Below, piece after piece: positions 15,666 through 21,098 of a DNA stretch of 21,098 bases (position 1 is the stretch's first letter; each line of letters begins with the position of its first letter). Origin of the DNA: an uncultured Prevotella sp. (GTDB lineage Bacteria; Bacteroidota; Bacteroidia; Bacteroidales; Bacteroidaceae); NCBI GenBank assembly GCA_900765465.1, contig CAAFRM010000275.1, positions 1-21,098 on the forward strand. The letters run 5' to 3'. The notes under the pieces are model-generated. The model did not search any database, was not told the DNA's origin, and saw only the letters and a program-made list of their open reading frames with translations. The translations under genes were made by a program, and so were the position numbers.

Positions 15666-16052
15666 CTAGCTATTTAAAAAGTTGATGACTTCATCCTTCA
15701 GCTGGTTAGGCAGGTTGATGCCTCGCAGAATCAGACTTCTGTTCCAGCCTGCCACCTCATCGGGCTGCATGGTGTAGAGCACTTCCGAGAATTCTTCCAC
15801 TTCCTCGTCGGTATAGTCGTCAGCCTCTCGTCCTGCAAACCGGTCGAGGTCTTCGTCATCGTAATATTCTATTTCCTTGGTGGCTGCCTCCATCATGCAG
15901 TCTTGCTCGCACTTGGAGTTCTCTCCATTGCAAGTGTTGCACGATACGCCTTCCTGTAAAGGTTCCTCGTCCTCTCCCTTACGATGGGAGACGATACCGA
16001 ATATGGCGCTTATCAGGCCTAGAACCACCAAGGCTAAAACTAAATATAACAT
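15666..16052 (-). CDS. Hypothetical membrane-anchored acidic protein with CxxC-x6-C-x3-C motif
   Basis: 128 residues from the ATG at 16050-16052; an upstream TTG is possible but is part of a repeat. One N-terminal membrane segment (about 1-21, MLYLVLALVVLGL) is followed by a short charged stretch and four cysteines in 15 residues: Cys38, Cys41, Cys48, Cys52 (CNTCNGENSKCEQDC). A very acidic region (61-90) and a C-terminal part ending in RGINLPNQLKDEVINFLNS complete it. I do not recognise a named family. The cysteine pattern could bind zinc or an iron-sulfur cluster, or form disulfides if periplasmic. It sits between aroA (20 nt gap, filled by heptad repeats) and an ABC-3 metal permease (9 nt gap), which suggests but does not prove a metal-related role. 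Confidence 0.8.
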   Translation of the reverse strand: MLYLVLALVVLGLISAIFGIVSHRKGEDEEPLQEGVSCNTCNGENSKCEQDCMMEAATKEIEYYDDEDLDRFAGREADDYTDEEVEEFSEVLYTMQPDEVAGWNRSLILRGINLPNQLKDEVINFLNS

Positions 16053-16056
16053 AAAC

Positions 16057-16084
16057 AATTAACTATCAACTATTAACTTTCAAC
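16057..16084 (-). repeat. Heptad spacer element between aroA and the Cys-rich hypothetical gene
   Basis: Four plus-strand units AATTAAC, TATCAAC, TATTAAC, TTTCAAC (16057-16084). On the minus strand they encode the last residues and TAA stop of aroA and continue to the start of the next gene, 20 nt after the stop. Confidence 0.75.
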
Positions 16085-17317
16085 TATCTCAAATCCTACT
16101 TTCTTGAGGTCTTCCCAATAATGTGGGTACGATTTGCTCACTACTTCCGGGTTGTTGATCTCTATCTGAGGGAACTTGAAGGCGAGTGGGGCGAAAGCCA
16201 TAGCCATGCGATGATCCTCGTAGGTGTCGATTGGGGCAAAGCTTGCTTCGCAGGTCTCGCCATCCCAATAGAGGGTATTGTCGTTCTCATCGTGGATGAT
16301 GTAGCCCACCTTCTTCAACTCGGTCTTGAGAGCCTCGATACGGTCGGTTTCCTTGATTTTCAGACTGGCAAGACCCGTGAACTTGAACTTCACGCCGAGC
16401 GCACAGCATGCTACTACGATGGTTTGAGCCAGGTCGGGGGAACCTGTGAAATCGTATTCGAATTTAGGAAGAAGACAGCGGTTTGTCTTCAGCATTACAT
16501 TCGTGATGGTGTCGCGATTCTCAAATTCGCTCTTCACACCCAGCAGACTGAAGATGTATTTCACCACAGAATCACCCTGCTTTGAACAGTCCATCAAGCC
16601 TTCCAGCTTGATAGAAGAGTCGATGTTGGCATTCAGGGCCATCATCTCGTACCAATAGGAAGAGGCACTCCAGTCGTTCTCAATCATGTAAGGAGTTGTC
16701 TTGTATGGCTGAGGCTTCACGGTGATGGTGTCCATATCCGTCCATTCTGCATCTGCTCCATATTCCTTCATGGTCCAGAGGGTGAGGTCGATGTAAGGGC
16801 GTGAGGCAATCTCGCCAGTGAGCTTCAGTTCCAGTCCATTCTTCAGCATAGGACCTGTCATCAGGAGTGCCGAGATGTATTGCGAGCTGATGTTGCCTAC
16901 TACCTCCAGGTGGCCGCCTTCCAAAGACTTGCCTTTGATGTGGAGAGGCGGATATCCCTCGTTCTTCTCGTAGGAGATGTCGGCACCCAGATAGCGCAGG
17001 GCGTCTACGAGGATGCGGATAGGGCGATTCTGCATGCGCTCAGTACCCGTGATGGTATGTTCGCCCGGTGTAGAGGCGAGATAAGCTGTCATGAATCGCA
17101 TGGCGGTGCCTGCAGCCTTGATGTTGATGACATCAGGCATATCCTTGAGGGCGGCGATGATAACCTCGGTGTCATCGCAGTCGCTCAAGTTGCTAGGTTG
17201 TATGCTGCTTCCAGCCATCGCACTGATGACGAGGGCTCGGTTGCTGATACTCTTAGATGCTGGCAAGTTGATGCTTGCATTCATTTGGCTAGGTGCCTTT
17301 ATTGTATATTTTTTCAT
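16073..17317 (-). CDS. aroA: 3-phosphoshikimate 1-carboxyvinyltransferase (EPSP synthase)
   Basis: Sixth step of the shikimate pathway: joins phosphoenolpyruvate to shikimate-3-phosphate. The 414-residue protein carries LPASKSISNRAL (18-29; Lys22, Ser23 and Arg27 bind substrate), GTAMRFMTAYLA (near 85-96), SSQYISALLM, KETDRIEALKTEL and EDHRMAMAFAPLAF, so both lobes are intact. The GTAMR loop replaces the classical GNAGT/GTAGT form, as in other Bacteroidota sequences I know. It is the first gene of a minus-strand run with the Cys-rich protein, the permease and porW. Its promoter has a good -7 box. The last residues IVES and the stop are encoded by the heptad repeat that fills the following gap. 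Confidence 0.95.
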   Translation of the reverse strand: MKKYTIKAPSQMNASINLPASKSISNRALVISAMAGSSIQPSNLSDCDDTEVIIAALKDMPDVINIKAAGTAMRFMTAYLASTPGEHTITGTERMQNRPIRILVDALRYLGADISYEKNEGYPPLHIKGKSLEGGHLEVVGNISSQYISALLMTGPMLKNGLELKLTGEIASRPYIDLTLWTMKEYGADAEWTDMDTITVKPQPYKTTPYMIENDWSASSYWYEMMALNANIDSSIKLEGLMDCSKQGDSVVKYIFSLLGVKSEFENRDTITNVMLKTNRCLLPKFEYDFTGSPDLAQTIVVACCALGVKFKFTGLASLKIKETDRIEALKTELKKVGYIIHDENDNTLYWDGETCEASFAPIDTYEDHRMAMAFAPLAFKFPQIEINNPEVVSKSYPHYWEDLKKVGFEIVES

Positions 17318-17348
17318 TCGCGTACCTTATATTATATATATTTCTCTG

Positions 17349-17356
17349 CAAAAGTA
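17349..17356 (-). promoter_or_regulatory. -7 box of the aroA promoter
   Basis: TACTTTTG on minus fits TAnnTTTG and is followed by an A/T-rich leader of about 25 nt to the aroA ATG. No exact TTTG lies 19-21 nt upstream, only T-rich sequence, so the -33 element is weak. Confidence 0.5.
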
Positions 17357-17642
17357 CAAAATAAAAAGTACATACGCTAGAAAAAGGGCGAAAAAGTTTG
17401 TAAATGGGTTCAAAAAAGTGGTGGTGCTCCTGAGGGGTAATGAGATAGGCTGCTTACAATGTGTAAACTGAGATAGGGATTTATGGGGGGTATCAGGAAA
17501 TACCTTCTGTCAAAGTGTATAAAAAAGACCCCTTAAATAACAATTTGTAATTTGGAAAACTCTTTCTGGTAAAAAGTAAAACCGACCCGAAAAAATAGAT
17601 AAAATAGCGTTAAGGATTGATACGACCTATCGAAAATTGTAT
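17357..17642. other. Non-coding interval between aroA and the MORN-like gene
   Basis: The gap between the two start codons is 388 bp (17318-17705), the longest without a convincing gene. Apart from the promoter boxes at each end it holds a small hairpin GGTAT/ATACC at 17489-17504 following a run of six G, an imperfect TTAC/GTAA palindrome near 17452-17464, and A-rich sequence. A short plus-strand ORF ends near 17471 but begins inside aroA antisense and has no recognisable features. A small RNA or regulator site could lie here, but nothing decides it. Confidence 0.4.
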
Positions 17643-17650
17643 TATCTTTG
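17643..17650 (+). promoter_or_regulatory. -7 box of the promoter for the secreted MORN-like gene
   Basis: TATCTTTG matches TAnnTTTG; the start near 17657 would give an A-rich leader of about 49 nt with no Shine-Dalgarno, a pattern seen for well-expressed Bacteroidota genes. The nearest upstream -33-like sequence is ATTG at a 23 nt spacing, longer than usual. Confidence 0.5.
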
Positions 17651-17705
17651 CACCAGAAAAAAGAAATAATAATAAACAATTAATAATATCCTAAAAATTA
17701 AAAAT

Positions 17706-18212
17706 ATGAAACGAGTTATATTATTCTCATTGATGGCTTTAATGACCGTAGCAGCTTTCGGTCGCAAGCACGTAGAGAATGCAACAGTAGTAGCTGACAC
17801 TATTTTCTATGCAGAAAATATGAGCAATGTAGCTAGTGCCGATCAGGCTAGTTATTACAGATTGCTGATGACTACCGGCGCTGGCCTCAATAAGAAGGAC
17901 GTTTTCCAGGATTTCTATATGAATGGTAATCTCCGTGCTGAGGGAGGCTATAGCTTCATTGACCTCGGTAACGACCGCAATACAGTTTTCAACGGCGAAG
18001 TGACCACTTATTATAAGAATGGTAAGGAGAAGTGGCATGGCAAGTATGTCAATGGCAAGCGTGAGGGTTACTTCACTCTCCAGCTCCGCGAAGGTGGCGT
18101 GGCAGTTGTGCAGTACAGAAACGGCAAGTCTGTTCACGATTACTTCATGGTTACTTACAAGGACGGTACTTCTGTAAAGAAGAATCTCTCTGAGATTAAG
18201 GGCCTCTTGTAA
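17706..18212 (+). CDS. Secreted protein with MORN-like (YwqK-type) repeats, function unknown
   Basis: 168 residues. The N-terminus MKRVILFSLMALMTVAAFG is a clear signal peptide with no lipobox cysteine, so the protein should be periplasmic or exported. The middle and C-terminal parts contain MORN_2-like strand repeats: DFYMNGNLRAEGGY (about 70-83), FNGEVTTYYKNGKEKWHGKY (about 95-114), NGKREGYFTL and VVQYRNGKSVHDYF. Such repeats are often labelled 'YwqK family antitoxin' automatically, but no toxin gene is adjacent and a secreted antitoxin makes little sense. It is a single-gene unit with its own promoter and terminator. The role is unknown; a surface or envelope scaffold is only a guess. Confidence 0.85.
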   Translation: MKRVILFSLMALMTVAAFGRKHVENATVVADTIFYAENMSNVASADQASYYRLLMTTGAGLNKKDVFQDFYMNGNLRAEGGYSFIDLGNDRNTVFNGEVTTYYKNGKEKWHGKYVNGKREGYFTLQLREGGVAVVQYRNGKSVHDYFMVTYKDGTSVKKNLSEIKGLL

Positions 18213-18225
18213 TCCGTTGACCAGC

Positions 18226-18263
18226 AAATCAATGCCCCGTTACATGGGGCAGTTGATTTCTTC
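18226..18263 (+). terminator. Terminator of the MORN-like gene
   Basis: Stem AAATCAATGCCCC (18226-18238) with GGGGCA and TTGATTT (18246-18259, one bulged G) around a 7 nt loop, 13 nt after the stop. The T tract is short and interrupted (TTTCTTC), so termination may be incomplete, which would fit the second hairpin downstream. Confidence 0.78.
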
Positions 18264-18282
18264 ATTAGAATTGAAAAATCTC

Positions 18283-18388
18283 TCTTATATAAATTAAAAT
18301 TTTATGTTGATATGACCAATATGGGGATGGCTTCCGTGAGGAAGGTGATCCCCATCTTTTTTTTATCAACAATCTAATTTATATAAGA
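18283..18388. repeat. Nested inverted repeat containing a second terminator hairpin
   Basis: Perfect 14 bp outer arms (18283-18296 and 18375-18388), 7 bp arms GTTGATA/TATCAAC (18306-18312 and 18364-18370), then the ATGGGGAT/ATCCCCAT hairpin, all centred near 18338. An 8 bp direct repeat GATTTCTT lies outside it at 18255-18262 and 18395-18402. It could be an extended terminator structure or a small palindromic insertion. Confidence 0.75.
18321..18363 (+). terminator. Second, strong plus-strand terminator
   Basis: ATGGGGAT (18321-18328) pairs with ATCCCCAT (18348-18355), the inner CTTCC/GGAAG pairs around a GTGA tetraloop, and eight T follow. There is no matching T-run on minus, so it acts on plus-strand RNA reading toward xth. 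Confidence 0.85.
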
Positions 18389-18403
18389 AAGTCTGATTTC
18401 TTG

Positions 18404-19159
18404 TTAGATGTTTAAGTCTACTTCCACCGGGCAGTGGTCGCTACCCATGATGTCGGTATGGATCTTTGCTTCTGTAATCTTGTCCTTGATGCTGTCTGAT
18501 ACCAGGAAATAGTCGATGCGCCAGCCGGCGTTCTTCTCGCGTGCCTTGAAGCGGTAAGACCACCACGAATAGGTTACTTCCTCTGGATGGAGATAGCGGA
18601 AGCTATCGGTGAAGCCGTCGTTCAGGAGAATTGTCATCTTCTCTCGCTCTTCGTCTGTAAAACCGGCGTTGCGGCGGTTGGTCTTCGGATTCTTGATATC
18701 TATCTCTTCGTGTGCCACGTTTAAGTCGCCACAGATGACTACCGGTTTTTGGGCATCCAGATTTTTCAGGAACTTGCGGAAGTCGTCTTCCCAAGTCATG
18801 CGATAATCCAGTCGCTTGAGTTCTGTCTGCGAGTTTGGTGTATAGCAGGTGACGAGGTAGAACTGATCGTATTCCAGTGTGATGATTCTGCCTTCGTGGT
18901 CGTGTTCCTCCACGCCCATGCCATAGCTTACGCTCAAAGGCTTGTGCTTGGTATAGATGGCAGTGCCGGAATATCCTTTTTTCTCAGCGTAGTTCCAATA
19001 ACTTTCGTAGCCTTCAAACTTCAGATCGAGTTGTCCTTCCTGCATCTTGGTTTCCTGCAGGCAGAAGAAGTCTGCATCGAGTGCCTTGAATTGGTTCTCG
19101 AAGTCTTTGCCCACGCAAGCACGCAGGCCATTTACGTTCCAGGATATAAACCTTAACAT
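18404..19159 (-). CDS. xth: Exodeoxyribonuclease III (AP endonuclease, xth family)
   Basis: Base-excision repair enzyme that cleaves DNA at abasic sites and removes 3' blocks. The 251-residue protein has all catalytic motifs of the ExoIII/APE1 family: SWNVNG (6-11, Asn8), LQETK (34-38, Glu36), GDLNVAH (144-150, Asp145 and Asn147), WRIDYFLVS (213-221) and SDHCP (240-244, Asp241-His242). It starts at the ATG 19157-19159, 89 nt downstream of folE in the same direction; that gap contains a heptad-type inverted element. No consensus promoter is visible in the gap, so it may depend on read-through from folE. Confidence 0.95.
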   Translation of the reverse strand: MLRFISWNVNGLRACVGKDFENQFKALDADFFCLQETKMQEGQLDLKFEGYESYWNYAEKKGYSGTAIYTKHKPLSVSYGMGVEEHDHEGRIITLEYDQFYLVTCYTPNSQTELKRLDYRMTWEDDFRKFLKNLDAQKPVVICGDLNVAHEEIDIKNPKTNRRNAGFTDEEREKMTILLNDGFTDSFRYLHPEEVTYSWWSYRFKAREKNAGWRIDYFLVSDSIKDKITEAKIHTDIMGSDHCPVEVDLNI

Positions 19160-19169
19160 CGTGTTTATT

Positions 19170-19248
19170 GATTATTTTATAGTGATTAGTGATTACTAAT
19201 AGACTCTCATGCCAATCAATAATCACTAATAACTAATCATTATAATAA
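19170..19248 (-). repeat. Variant heptad spacer element between folE and xth
   Basis: Plus-strand left units GATTATT, TTATAGT, GATTAGT, GATTACT (19170-19197) and right units AATCAAT, AATCACT, AATAACT, AATCATT, ATAATAA (19214-19248) are mutually complementary around a 16 nt middle (19198-19213). The period is 7 as in the other elements, but the unit is ACTAATC-like instead of AACTATC. It runs from the folE stop to 10 nt before the xth start. Confidence 0.7.
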
Positions 19249-19842
19249 TTAGATTCTTTTACTTTCTCCTCTCAGCAGGCTCATGAACTCCTGGCGGGTG
19301 TTCAAAGAGTTGAATACACCGCTATAATCACTGGTTGTGGTGATGGAATTCTGCTTCTCCACGCCACGCATCTGCATGCACATGTGCTTAGCCTCAATCA
19401 CCACCATGACTCCCTGAGGGTTCAGGGTTTCCTGGATGCAGTCCTTAATCTGCTGGGTGAGGCGCTCCTGCACCTGGAGGCGGTGGCTGAAGATGTCTAC
19501 CACGCGGGCTATCTTGCTCAGACCGGTGATCTTGCCGTTAGGAATGTAAGCCACGTGAACCTTGCCATAGAAAGGCAGCATGTGGTGCTCGCACATTGAG
19601 AAGAAATCGATGTCCTTCACGATGACCATCTGGTCGTATTTCTCCTCAAAGAGGGCATCTGTCAATACCTTGTGGGCATCCTGTGTATAGCCACGGGTCA
19701 GGATCTGCATCGCCTTAGCCACGCGCATCGGGGTTTTTACCAAACCTTCGCGTTCAGGGTCTTCGCCCAGGAGTTTCAATACTTCTTTATAGTGTCCTGC
19801 GAGTTCGTCCAATCCCTCGCGAAATTCTGTTTCTGGATTCAT
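19249..19842 (-). CDS. folE: GTP cyclohydrolase I (type IA)
   Basis: Opens the GTP ring to 7,8-dihydroneopterin triphosphate, the first step toward tetrahydrofolate and queuosine. 197 residues with the zinc ligands Cys84 and His87 in SMCEHHMLPF and Cys155 in HMCMQMRG, plus GLSKIARVV (107-115), HRLQVQERLTQQI (120-132) and the C-terminal NSITTTSDYSGVF (165-177). Nothing is missing, so it is the zinc-dependent IA form. ATG at 19840-19842. It lies between the SPOR protein gene (113 nt upstream) and xth (89 nt downstream); both gaps are heptad spacer elements without a recognisable promoter. Confidence 0.97.
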   Translation of the reverse strand: MNPETEFREGLDELAGHYKEVLKLLGEDPEREGLVKTPMRVAKAMQILTRGYTQDAHKVLTDALFEEKYDQMVIVKDIDFFSMCEHHMLPFYGKVHVAYIPNGKITGLSKIARVVDIFSHRLQVQERLTQQIKDCIQETLNPQGVMVVIEAKHMCMQMRGVEKQNSITTTSDYSGVFNSLNTRQEFMSLLRGESKRI

Positions 19843-19850
19843 CTTATTTA

Positions 19851-19956
19851 ATTTATAATTCTTAATTAATAGTTAATAATTTACAATTAATAGTTTATAG
19901 TTAGGCCTACGGCATCAATGCTGTAAACTGTTAACTATCAACTATAAACTATTAAC
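19851..19956 (-). repeat. Heptad spacer element between the SPOR gene and folE (largest copy)
   Basis: Plus-strand left units ATTTATA, ATTCTTA, ATTAATA, GTTAATA, ATTTACA, ATTAATA, GTTTATA (19851-19899), a 22 nt core (19900-19921) with GCC-TAC-GGC (minus strand GCC-GTA-GGC), and right units TGTAAAC, TGTTAAC, TATCAAC, TATAAAC, TATTAAC (19922-19956). On minus it begins at the SPOR gene stop and ends 8 nt before the folE ATG. The arms can pair over most of the gap. Confidence 0.85.
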
Positions 19957-20666
19957 TAGTACTGTACCGTAATCTGTCCCTTTACCAGGCATGCCTGTCT
20001 GTAACCCAGGGCTTTCACCTTGGCAAGAACCTTCTGGGCTTCGCCCAAATTGCGGAAGTTGCCCATGCGGCAAATCCATCTTGGTGAGTAGAAGTGCACG
20101 TAAACCGGCTGGTCTGGGAACTTCATCTTGATGTTGTTGCCTGTCTGTTCCGCCTTCAGTCGGTCGTTGCGGGAGTTACCGCCGGCATATACCTGTACTC
20201 TATATCCTGTAACCTTGTAGCTTTTGCGCATCACTTTCTTGCGCATATCCACTATCGGCATTTCAGTTTCTTCTTTTCTGTTCTCAGCTTTGGCAGCGTT
20301 GTTGGCGTGGGTGTCCTCCTTTGCGTTGTTGGCATGGGTGCCCTCCTTTGTGTTTTCATGCTGCGGATGAGGGGTAGGAGTATTCTCCCTTTGTGGGTGC
20401 TCAGTGTTCTTGTGCTGAGTGTCTGTTGGGGTCTTTTGTGGTTGTGGGGTAGTTTTAGTCTTGGTCTTGTCATCCTGTGCAGTAGGCTTCTTTTCTGCAG
20501 CCTGCACAGGTTTTCCGTTTACCAATTCGTCGATAGCCTTGCTTTGGTTCACGGTCACAACACCCTTTCCCGGTTCCTTCTTCTTCAGATGGTCCAGGTA
20601 GTTCTGCGCATTCGCTGTGAATGTAGAGCAGAGGATGAATATTAATAATGTGAGGAATTGTTTCAT
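19956..20666 (-). CDS. Secreted SPOR-domain protein
   Basis: 236 residues from the ATG at 20664-20666, where a signal peptide starts (MKQFLTLLIFILCSTF, likely cut after TANA). The frame stays open upstream, but the extra residues would hide the signal peptide. The middle (about 60-150) is a low-complexity Lys/Thr/Pro/His/Asn linker with KEGTHANNA and KEDTHANNA repeats. The last 80 residues are a SPOR domain (YRVQVYAGGNSRNDRLKAEQ, RWICRMGNFRNLGEAQKVLA), which binds denuded glycan strands of peptidoglycan. A cell-wall or division role is therefore likely, but the exact function is unknown. It follows tpiA by 112 nt, with a terminator hairpin in between and AAGGA before the start. Confidence 0.88.
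   Translation of the reverse strand: MKQFLTLLIFILCSTFTANAQNYLDHLKKKEPGKGVVTVNQSKAIDELVNGKPVQAAEKKPTAQDDKTKTKTTPQPQKTPTDTQHKNTEHPQRENTPTPHPQHENTKEGTHANNAKEDTHANNAAKAENRKEETEMPIVDMRKKVMRKSYKVTGYRVQVYAGGNSRNDRLKAEQTGNNIKMKFPDQPVYVHFYSPRWICRMGNFRNLGEAQKVLAKVKALGYRQACLVKGQITVQY
20298..20351 (-). repeat. Two 27-bp tandem repeats in the SPOR protein linker
   Basis: Units 20298-20324 and 20325-20351 differ at three or so positions and encode the adjacent nine-residue THANNA-containing repeats in the linker. Being in frame and in a disordered region, the copy number could change without harm. Confidence 0.85.
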
Positions 20667-20720
20667 GACTATTTCCTTAAATTGTGCTTTTTTTGATATG
20701 AAAGCAGTCTTTTTTTGATT

Positions 20721-20756
20721 AAAAAGGGATGCCCTCCCACGAAGAAAGGGCATCCC
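20721..20756 (-). terminator. Terminator of tpiA
   Basis: Perfect 10 bp stem GGGATGCCCT/AGGGCATCCC (20726-20735 with 20747-20756) followed on the minus strand by TTTTT, 22 nt after the tpiA stop. It separates tpiA from the SPOR gene, for which I see no clear promoter in the remaining gap, so partial read-through is possible. Confidence 0.9.
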
Positions 20757-20778
20757 CGCAAAATATTTCTTGTTGAGA

Positions 20779-21098
20779 TTACTTCTTCCAAGCGTCGATG
20801 ATACCCTTGAAATCAGCAGCCTTCAAGGAAGCACCACCGATCAAGCCACCGTCGATGTTTGGCTTAGCGAAGAGCTCAGGTGCGTTGCTAGCCTTGCAGC
20901 TACCACCATAGAGGATAGATGTCTCCTCAGCAGCCTCGTTGCCATACTTCTCAGCTACGATAGAGCGGATGTATGCCAACATCTCCTCAGCCTGGTCAGA
21001 AGTAGCAGTCTTACCTGTACCGATAGCCCAGATTGGCTCGTAAGCGAGGATGATGTTCTTCCAAGCGTCAGCGCTCAAGTGGAATACTGATCCTTCCA
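20779..21098 (-). CDS. tpiA: Triosephosphate isomerase, C-terminal part only (cut by window end)
   Basis: Glycolytic enzyme interconverting dihydroxyacetone phosphate and glyceraldehyde-3-phosphate. The visible 105 residues are the C-terminal part of about 250: AYEPIWAIGTGKTAT contains the catalytic Glu and the flexible loop 6, ILYGGSCKASN is the loop 7 phosphate site, and DGGLIGGASL the loop 8 site. The reading frame continues through the right edge (EGSVFHLSADAW), so the start lies outside the window. Strong codon bias fits a highly expressed glycolytic gene. A terminator follows, then the SPOR-folE-xth genes on the same strand. Confidence 0.96.
   Translation of the reverse strand, partial: EGSVFHLSADAWKNIILAYEPIWAIGTGKTATSDQAEEMLAYIRSIVAEKYGNEAAEETSILYGGSCKASNAPELFAKPNIDGGLIGGASLKAADFKGIIDAWKK

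Noticed and set aside
17091..17471. Small plus-strand ORF in the aroA upstream region
   Set aside because: More than half is antisense to aroA and the rest is A/T-rich; no promoter or domain supports it.
17706..18212. Toxin-antitoxin module (YwqK antitoxin label)
   Set aside because: Signal peptide present, no adjacent toxin, and single-gene transcription unit.
20667..20753. N-terminal extension of the SPOR protein by 29 codons
   Set aside because: It runs through the tpiA terminator and would bury the signal peptide that starts at 20666.
1..21098. A mobile island, prophage or defence system
   Set aside because: No transposase, integrase, phage or defence-like genes; composition and gene content are uniform housekeeping.

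Overview
This 21 kb window is ordinary chromosomal core of a Bacteroidota bacterium, most likely Prevotellaceae (Prevotella/Segatella-like; this rank is inference). The evidence is the housekeeping gene set, promoters of the Bacteroidota type (TTTG, about 20 nt, TAnnTTTG), start regions mostly without strong Shine-Dalgarno sequences, and two type IX secretion (T9SS) genes, porX and porW. I see no prophage, insertion sequence, CRISPR array, tRNA or rRNA.

Layout. 1-425: 3' part missing tadA deaminase (minus). 579-2537: yraN, birA, pyrH on plus, divergent from tadA. 2627-4051: psd and pssA on minus (phosphatidylethanolamine synthesis), ended by a terminator shared with pyrH. 4187-8237: dnaE and trxA on plus, divergent from psd. 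8326-10353: porX and tsaE on minus. 10622-11556: a lysine exporter split into two overlapping ORFs on plus. 11662-17317: aroA, a small cysteine-bearing membrane protein, an ABC-3 metal permease and porW, all on minus in that transcription order. 17706-18212: a secreted MORN-like protein on plus. 18404-21098: tpiA (cut by the window end), a SPOR-domain protein, folE and xth on minus.

The convergent gene pairs are separated by hairpin terminators and the two clear divergent pairs by back-to-back promoters, so the transcription units read clearly.

The most interesting structure is not a gene. Five stop-to-start gaps between co-directional genes (birA/pyrH, porX/tsaE, aroA/hypothetical, SPOR/folE, folE/xth) are filled almost exactly by arrays of 7-nt units. 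Read in the direction of transcription the units are GTTAATA/GTTGATA-like, and in the larger elements they turn into the complementary TATTAAC-like units after a central core. Two of the cores contain a small 3 bp, GTA, 3 bp hairpin in which the stem pairs are exchanged (GGC/GCC against GCC/GGC). Because the period is 7 and the units carry TAA, TAG or TGA, such an array can place stops in all three frames. In birA and aroA the array also encodes the last residues and the stop codon. I know of no named family matching this, but could not search. Other points for a second look are the split LysO, the CxxC-x6-C-x3-C protein beside a lone metal permease, and a nested inverted repeat between the MORN-like gene and xth.
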